Under the pieces are notes generated by a model. It searched no databases. It was not told the origin of the DNA and was given only the letters and a program-made list of their open reading frames with translations. From assembly GCF_001191005.1 (NCBI RefSeq), contig NZ_CP012201.1, positions 930,001 to 994,000 of the forward strand: 64,000 nt of DNA. Reading direction: 5' to 3'. The position numbers and the translations under genes are program-made. Source of the stretch: Massilia sp. NR 4-1. GTDB lineage: Bacteria; Pseudomonadota; Gammaproteobacteria; Burkholderiales; Burkholderiaceae_D. Position 1 is the stretch's first letter, and each line of letters opens with the position of its first letter. Of the stretch, positions 59,709 through 64,000 are shown piece after piece.

Positions 59709-60241
59709 GATGCGAGCCGATAGGTGGATTGGACCAGACCCGAAGGGAAGCTGCGGCTGGATACCAGCTCCAAATCAATATCCTGCGCCAGCGCGCCAAA
59801 TAGCGGCCGGCCCGATCCGATCAGCACTGGCACGCTGGTGACGACCATGTCGCTGATCAGTCCATCGCGCAGGAAGGACTGCACCAGCTGGCCACCATCG
59901 ACATAGATCCGGCGCACATTTTCCCCGGCCAGCTTTGCCATCGCGTCCTTCGGTGCGAGCCTGGAGAAGCGAACCTTGCCTTGCAGCGCTTGCGGCACCG
60001 GCGTATCGGCCAGTTGTTCGGAGAGCACCAGCACCGGCAGCTCGTATGGCCAGGCGCCGAAGGTCAGAACCTTCTCGTAACAGCCACGGCCCATCACGAT
60101 CATGTCCTTGTCGGCGATAAAGCTGGAATAGCCATGGTCCTCGTTCGGATCGTCGCGTTGCAAGAGCCAGTCGATGTTGCCGTCGGGGCGGGCGATGAAG
60201 CCATCCAGGCTGGTGGCGATGAAAATGTGTGCAGTGGTCAT
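59705..60241 (-). CDS. Dihydrofolate-reductase-fold (RibD C-terminal) protein
   Basis: A 178-residue RibD-type reductase: HIFIATSLDGFIARPDGNID at the start, KDMIVMGRGCYEKVLTFG, and ENVRRIYVDGGQLVQSFLRD with the NADPH-binding DGG. Members reduce unknown substrates using NADPH. It is the first gene of a two-gene operon with tetR. Confidence 0.88.
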   Translation of the reverse strand: MTTAHIFIATSLDGFIARPDGNIDWLLQRDDPNEDHGYSSFIADKDMIVMGRGCYEKVLTFGAWPYELPVLVLSEQLADTPVPQALQGKVRFSRLAPKDAMAKLAGENVRRIYVDGGQLVQSFLRDGLISDMVVTSVPVLIGSGRPLFGALAQDIDLELVSSRSFPSGLVQSTYRLAS

Positions 60242-60255
60242 GGCGTTCCTTTATT

Positions 60256-60268
60256 TATACAGCGTATA
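60256..60268. promoter_or_regulatory. Probable TetR operator
   Basis: The inverted repeat TATAC-AGC-GTATA lies 15 bases upstream of the reductase start codon in an AT-rich stretch. TATAC/GTATA half-sites are common for TetR repressors that act on their own operon. Confidence 0.6.
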
Positions 60269-60316
60269 TTTTAACACGCGATAAAGGACAGGGCAGCGAT
60301 ACAGTCATCGAGAAAA

Positions 60317-61210
60317 TTAGCTTGCCAGCCGCCTGCCTTCGAACAGGTCTTTCATTTCGCGCAGGCCGGCGGTCAGGCATTCCACCGTTGCCGATACCCG
60401 GGGCACGCCGCGCAGTTGGCTTGGCGTGAGCAGCCATAGCTGTGAGCGAAACTCCGTCAGCAGCGGGGAAACACGCCGCAGGTGGGGGCTGGTGTCGCCC
60501 AGGTGGCAGGGCAGGATGCCGACGCCCAGGCCTTCTTCCAGCAGCCGGTAGACTGCCAGCGTGCTGGAACAGCGCACCGCCGCGCGCCGCATCAGTCCTT
60601 GCGCCTGCAGCCATTGCGACGATGCCAGATGCCCCAGCGATTCATCGACGGTGATCCAGGTTTGCTCGTGCAGGTTCTCTTCCGAAACACTAGGCCAGTT
60701 CACGGGAGCGTAGATGGCCACCTCGATATTGCACACCACGCGGCCGATCAGATCACCATCCGGCTCGCCGCCGGAGCGCAGGGCGATATCGGCTTCGCGC
60801 TGGCGCATTTTGGCCAGGCCTTCCCCGGTGGTGAGATTGATCGTGACCTGCGGCAGCTCGCGCCGGCAGCGGGCCAATAACGGCGGCACGATGCGGGGGA
60901 TCAGCACTTCGGTGGTGGTCAGCGTCAGGCGTCCGGCGGCGCCCAATTCGGCATCGCGTTCCAGGTCGCGCAGGCGCTGGTCGAACTCTTCGGCCAACGC
61001 CAGCAGCTCCGCCGCCGCGGCGGTCGGACGGTAGCCCTGGCGGCTGCGCTCAAACAAGGTGGCGCCCAAGCCGGCCTCGATGTCGCGGATGCGGCGGAAC
61101 AGGGTGGGATGGCTGGAGCCCAATGCTTCGGCTGCCTTCGACAGGGAGCCGTGACGGGCTACTGCCAGGATGACCTGGTAGTCGTTCCAGGCCAGGCTGC
61201 TGGTATTCAT
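60317..61210 (-). CDS. LysR family regulator
   Basis: A 297-residue LysR protein. The N-terminal helix-turn-helix is QVILAVARHGSLSKAAEALG (about 12-35), and RRIRDIEAGLGATLFERSRQ follows. The effector domain is typical, beginning with GRLTLTTTEVLIPRIVPPLL. The start at 61210 has AAGGAG upstream. It is divergent from the secreted protein at 61387 (176 bases between), which it may control. Confidence 0.93.
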   Translation of the reverse strand: MNTSSLAWNDYQVILAVARHGSLSKAAEALGSSHPTLFRRIRDIEAGLGATLFERSRQGYRPTAAAAELLALAEEFDQRLRDLERDAELGAAGRLTLTTTEVLIPRIVPPLLARCRRELPQVTINLTTGEGLAKMRQREADIALRSGGEPDGDLIGRVVCNIEVAIYAPVNWPSVSEENLHEQTWITVDESLGHLASSQWLQAQGLMRRAAVRCSSTLAVYRLLEEGLGVGILPCHLGDTSPHLRRVSPLLTEFRSQLWLLTPSQLRGVPRVSATVECLTAGLREMKDLFEGRRLAS

Positions 61211-61386
61211 CAACAATGCTCCTTGGGCGCGGCGTCGGGTAATGAGGTGGCGCATCGTAGCATTCTTTTTGCTATCCGCATCCGTGATGTTCATTCCTGA
61301 AACCGTGTTGTTCACTTCCGGCCTGTCGCCCTTTGCTGCGGCTGGTGACAATAGCGCCATCGAAACCCATTGTGAAAGGAAGAACT

Positions 61387-61896
61387 ATGTACCGTAAGCT
61401 CCTGCTGGCATTCGCATTATTGGCCGGCGTCGCCACGCACGCGGCGGCCTGCAATACGCCCGAGGCCAAACAATTCGATTTCTGGGTCGGCAATTGGGAA
61501 GCGGTCGACCGCGACGGCAAGCTGCTGGGGCATACGTTGATCGAAAAGATCGAACAAGGCTGCGTGCTGCAGGAATGGTGGCGCGGTAATGGTCCGGAAA
61601 ACGGCGCCGGCACCAGCCTCAGCATGTATGACCGCAAACACAAGCTGTGGCGCCATGTGTGGGCCAGCGCGCGCGGCAACTTCGCGCCGATCGATGGCGG
61701 CTGGCAGGGCGACCGCATGCTGATGACCGGCTATTTCATCAACGATAAGGGCGAGCGCGAGTTCCACCGCACCGTCTGGAAGCCGATTCCCGGCGGCGTG
61801 CACCATGTCTGGGATGCGAGTACCGATGGCGGCGCGACCTGGACCATCCTTCACGAAGCATGGCTGCGCCGTACCGACAAGGTGCTTGTGAAGTAA
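61387..61896 (+). CDS. Exported hypothetical protein (DUF1579-like)
   Basis: A 169-residue protein with a signal peptide (MYRKLLLAFALLAGVATHAA) and a mature lipocalin-like beta-rich domain: FDFWVGNWEAVDRDGKLLGH, the usual DUF1579 start. It ends TDKVLVK. The start has a GAAAGGA site. Role unknown. Confidence 0.8.
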   Translation: MYRKLLLAFALLAGVATHAAACNTPEAKQFDFWVGNWEAVDRDGKLLGHTLIEKIEQGCVLQEWWRGNGPENGAGTSLSMYDRKHKLWRHVWASARGNFAPIDGGWQGDRMLMTGYFINDKGEREFHRTVWKPIPGGVHHVWDASTDGGATWTILHEAWLRRTDKVLVK

Positions 61897-62189
61897 TCGA
61901 ATTCAAAGCACTATCTGCCTTCATCAGTACTTGATGACAAACCGTGGCAACCTGATTGGCAAATTTTCAACTTGTATGGCTGCCAGCTGGGACATTTTGT
62001 CTCGATGTATGGAAATTGCTTTTATGTAGTATGCAAGGATGCGCAGCAACACCATCCTTGCATGGCAGCCGCTGACGTTTTCTACTCTCTCATCTGCATT
62101 CGGCAAATCACGCCGCTGGATGCAGCGTTTTGAGGTAGTGCTCCTCATGATAGACAGTGTCAAGTAATAACCTGGAAATACTCAAAATA
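61897..62189. other. Intergenic region
   Basis: A 293-bp stretch with no clear gene. A minus-strand frame at 61924-62163 lacks a ribosome-binding site and coding-like composition. Confidence 0.4.
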
Positions 62190-62423
62190 ATGGATTGGAT
62201 TCCTATAGTCTTCGTTACGTTCAAGTTTCTCGTACTTGGCACGGGCATGTTCTTTGCCATTAAGTGGCATTACGATCAAGGAAAGAGGAATGAGAAGGAG
62301 GCGCGCGCGGTGCTGCGCGCGGGCGGCAAGGTAGCCGCAGTTTTCGTGCTATTGCTCCTGGGGCTGGGGCTCATCACCTTCGACCTTGTCAGGATGTTCG
62401 GTTTGGATGTGACCTTCCCATGA
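62190..62423 (+). CDS. Small two-segment membrane protein
   Basis: A 77-residue protein with two membrane segments (IPIVFVTFKFLVLGTGMFFA and GGKVAAVFVLLLLGLGLITF) joined by a charged loop (KWHYDQGKRNEKEARAVLRA). The start is the ATG at 62190. No family recognised. Confidence 0.65.
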   Translation: MDWIPIVFVTFKFLVLGTGMFFAIKWHYDQGKRNEKEARAVLRAGGKVAAVFVLLLLGLGLITFDLVRMFGLDVTFP

Positions 62424-62491
62424 TGGCAAAAAATAGTTGGCCGATATCCAGCGGCACAGAGAAAACTTTAACGCATCGGACGGTTTGTGTC

Positions 62492-62507
62492 AGCTCAGGC
62501 CTGAGCT
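62492..62507. repeat. 16-bp perfect palindrome
   Basis: AGCTCAGGCCTGAGCT, eight bases after the end of the NRPS fragment gene. No T run follows on the minus strand, so it is not a typical terminator. Confidence 0.5.
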
Positions 62508-62514
62508 AGTACAG

Positions 62515-63078
62515 TTAAGGCTCGTTGCCGGTCTGTCGCGGCAGGCGCGGAATGGTGGCGTCGGCTGGACTGTCGGCGCAGGCCTGCTCCACATATGCCG
62601 CCAGCGTGGCGACTGTCGGGCTTTCGAAGACCACGCGCAGCGGGAAGGCGATGGGCCAGGCGCGGCGGATCAGCGTGGCCAGCCGCGTGGCGGCCAGCGA
62701 ATGGCCGCCGAGATCGGCGAAGAAGTCCTGGTCGATGCTGTCCGGGTATGCGCCCAGCACCTGGGCGAACAGCGCGGCGATGGTCTGCTCGGCCGGCGAG
62801 CGCGGGGCGCGTAGCGGCTGCGCTGCGGCCACCGGCTGCTCGGGCAGCCGCAGCGCGCTCCGATCCAGCTTGCCGGCGGCGTTGAGGGGCAGTTCCGCGA
62901 GCGTGCAAATGCGGTCCGGGATCATGTAATGGGGCAGCGCTTCGCGCAGCCAGCCGCGCAGCAGTTCTGGATCGCATTCCGCGCCGCTGGCGGGGACGAC
63001 AAAAGCGGCCAGGCGTTCGCCGTAGTCCCGCTCGCGCGACAGCCACAAGGCGCGCAGCTTTTCATGGGCCGGACTCAT
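62515..63078 (-). CDS. NRPS fragment: adenylation C-subdomain plus carrier protein
   Basis: A 187-residue protein. The first 90 residues match the small C-terminal subdomain of an adenylation domain, ending with the A10 motif NAAGKLDRSALR. Residues about 105-175 are a peptidyl carrier domain with the phosphopantetheine Ser in FFADLGGHSLAATRLATLIR. The large adenylation subdomain is not present. Its ATG overlaps the stop of the upstream methyltransferase-bearing gene (ATGA), so the two products are translated together and may assemble to one module. Confidence 0.8.
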   Translation of the reverse strand: MSPAHEKLRALWLSRERDYGERLAAFVVPASGAECDPELLRGWLREALPHYMIPDRICTLAELPLNAAGKLDRSALRLPEQPVAAAQPLRAPRSPAEQTIAALFAQVLGAYPDSIDQDFFADLGGHSLAATRLATLIRRAWPIAFPLRVVFESPTVATLAAYVEQACADSPADATIPRLPRQTGNEP

Positions 63079-64000
63079 TTCACCGCCGTCACGACGGCCA
63101 TCGAATCGGCCCACCAGTACTGGCAGTCCGGCGGCGGACGCAGGCCGCGCACGAGCGTCACCGAAAACGACGAGAAGTGCTCCAGCAGCAGCCGCTGGTG
63201 CCGGCGCGACAGCGAGTCGATCTCGTTGCTGTAATAGGTGAACACGCCGCCGGGCCGCAGCAGGCGCTGGGCGGTGGGGAAGAACGAGGCCGCGAAGGTC
63301 GGCGAGCCGGCGACCTCGGTACTGTACTCTTCCTCGGAAGTGGGATAGGTGTCGAACAGCACGCCGTCGAAAGAGCCGGGTTCGAATATCCAGTCCTGCC
63401 AGCGGCTGGGGACGGCCGTGATGGCGGCCCCGGGGCGCTGGGCGCGCCACTGCGCGAGCCGCGCCAGGACTTCGGGGTGGCATTCGACGATCGTGTGGGC
63501 GCGCACGCCGCATTCCTGCAGCAGCGTAGCCGAGATGCCCATGCCGAAACCAATTTCGGCGATATCGCCGCCGGACTTGGCCGCAGCGCTGGCCAGGGCT
63601 TGCATCAGCGGCCGCTCCCATTCCTGCATCACTTGCTGGCCGTCGATCAGCAGCTCGCGCGCCGACCAGGCGGCCGTACTGGCTTCCCAGCCGCCTTCCA
63701 TCTCGGGCCGTGCCGAGCCGGCGACGCAGCGGCGGGCAATGGCGTCAATGGCTGTCAGGTCGGCGACGGTTTCATCGAGCGTCCGTTGCAGCAGCCAGTT
63801 GCGCTGGGCGGGCTGTGGCGCCGGGGCGAAGCCGGGCTGCTGGAAATTCAGGTACAGCTGGAATTGGGGAGTGTTGCGCCACATGGTCTGGCTCCGGATC
63901 TGGTCTTGGTCGGTTTCGAAGCGGTACAGGAAGTCCGCTTCGGACGGGCTGAGTTGTTCCAGCCGCCATTGCAGCAGCGCGGACTGCCCGTCCGCTGCAG
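63075..64000 (-). CDS. NRPS-associated protein with SAM methyltransferase domain, partial
   Basis: The frame is open from the right window edge to a stop at 63075, and a Met at 63884 is not the true start because the coding pattern continues upstream (FLYRFETDQDQIRSQTMWRN). The visible 308 residues hold a class I methyltransferase: motif I DIAEIGFGMGISATLLQ, VECHPEVLARLAQWRAQRPG, FDGVLFDTYPTSEEEYSTEV and a C-terminal strand VTLVRGLRPPP. In NRPS modules a methyltransferase often sits between the two adenylation subdomains, as this gene order suggests. It resembles the guanidinoacetate methyltransferase type. Confidence 0.75.
   Translation of the reverse strand, partial: AADGQSALLQWRLEQLSPSEADFLYRFETDQDQIRSQTMWRNTPQFQLYLNFQQPGFAPAPQPAQRNWLLQRTLDETVADLTAIDAIARRCVAGSARPEMEGGWEASTAAWSARELLIDGQQVMQEWERPLMQALASAAAKSGGDIAEIGFGMGISATLLQECGVRAHTIVECHPEVLARLAQWRAQRPGAAITAVPSRWQDWIFEPGSFDGVLFDTYPTSEEEYSTEVAGSPTFAASFFPTAQRLLRPGGVFTYYSNEIDSLSRRHQRLLLEHFSSFSVTLVRGLRPPPDCQYWWADSMAVVTAVK

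Noticed and set aside
61924..62163. Minus-strand frame of 79 codons
   Set aside because: No ribosome-binding site, unusual composition and no recognisable feature.
62515..63621. Reading the NRPS fragment as one long minus-strand gene starting at 63621
   Set aside because: The part above 63078 is only an open shadow of the methyltransferase frame, being Arg/Ala-rich without domain pattern; the ATG at 63078 coupled to the upstream stop is preferred.

Overview
The window is a GC-rich betaproteobacterial chromosome segment, most likely from Burkholderiales, family Oxalobacteraceae (Massilia/Duganella/Janthinobacterium-like). The pairing of smpB with ratA/rnfH, the guaB-guaA order and the overall codon use all fit this; the family-level placement is inference. 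Housekeeping blocks alternate with AT-richer accessory blocks.

Layout. 1-6967 is core: two coupled lipoprotein genes, smpB, ratA-rnfH, a DUF4124 protein, a secreted protein, guaB and guaA. 6950-19792 is a 12.8-kb genomic island inserted in the last codons of guaA. It is bounded by a 21-bp direct repeat (20/21 identical). It carries a P4-type integrase, a proteasome-like Ntn-hydrolase, a gene with an early stop codon, an AlpA regulator, a replication-like gene with palindromes inside it, an orphan trbJ-trbK-trbL set, DNA-binding proteins and a cassette with two DarT-like toxins and one DarG antitoxin. The native guaA terminator appears to lie just beyond the right repeat.

19793-27549 is a second accessory block. 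Its main content is a five-gene operon on the minus strand: SF1 helicase, DarT-like ADP-ribosyltransferase, ADP-ribosylglycohydrolase, DUF6998-like protein and HEPN-like protein. I regard this as the best candidate for an undescribed defence system. It is followed by IS debris, including one complete IS3-type element with a nonsense codon, a truncated toxin tail and a DUF1493 immunity-like gene.

27550-45892 is mostly core metabolism and transport: a class A beta-lactamase, an AI-2E-type permease, VOC and DUF3147 proteins, a TonB receptor with a PepSY protein under a cobalamin riboswitch, a DMT exporter, and the complete branched-chain 2-oxoacid dehydrogenase operon (bkdA1-bkdA2-bkdB-lpdV), then an isocitrate lyase/PEP mutase family enzyme. 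Within it, 32902-34726 holds a putative HExxH effector gene flanked by two copies of a 97-bp sequence.

45893-51867 is a third accessory block. It has a nuclease-like protein, a HEPN-like protein, a second Ntn-hydrolase and a TniQ protein, and it ends in repeats that look like a Tn7/Tn5053-type transposon end. 52189-64000 returns to core-like genes: a fatty acid desaturase, cold-shock protein, serine hydrolase, MocR regulator, BenE transporter, TetR with a reductase, LysR, and the 3' end of an NRPS locus in which a methyltransferase and an adenylation-subdomain/carrier protein are split onto overlapping genes.
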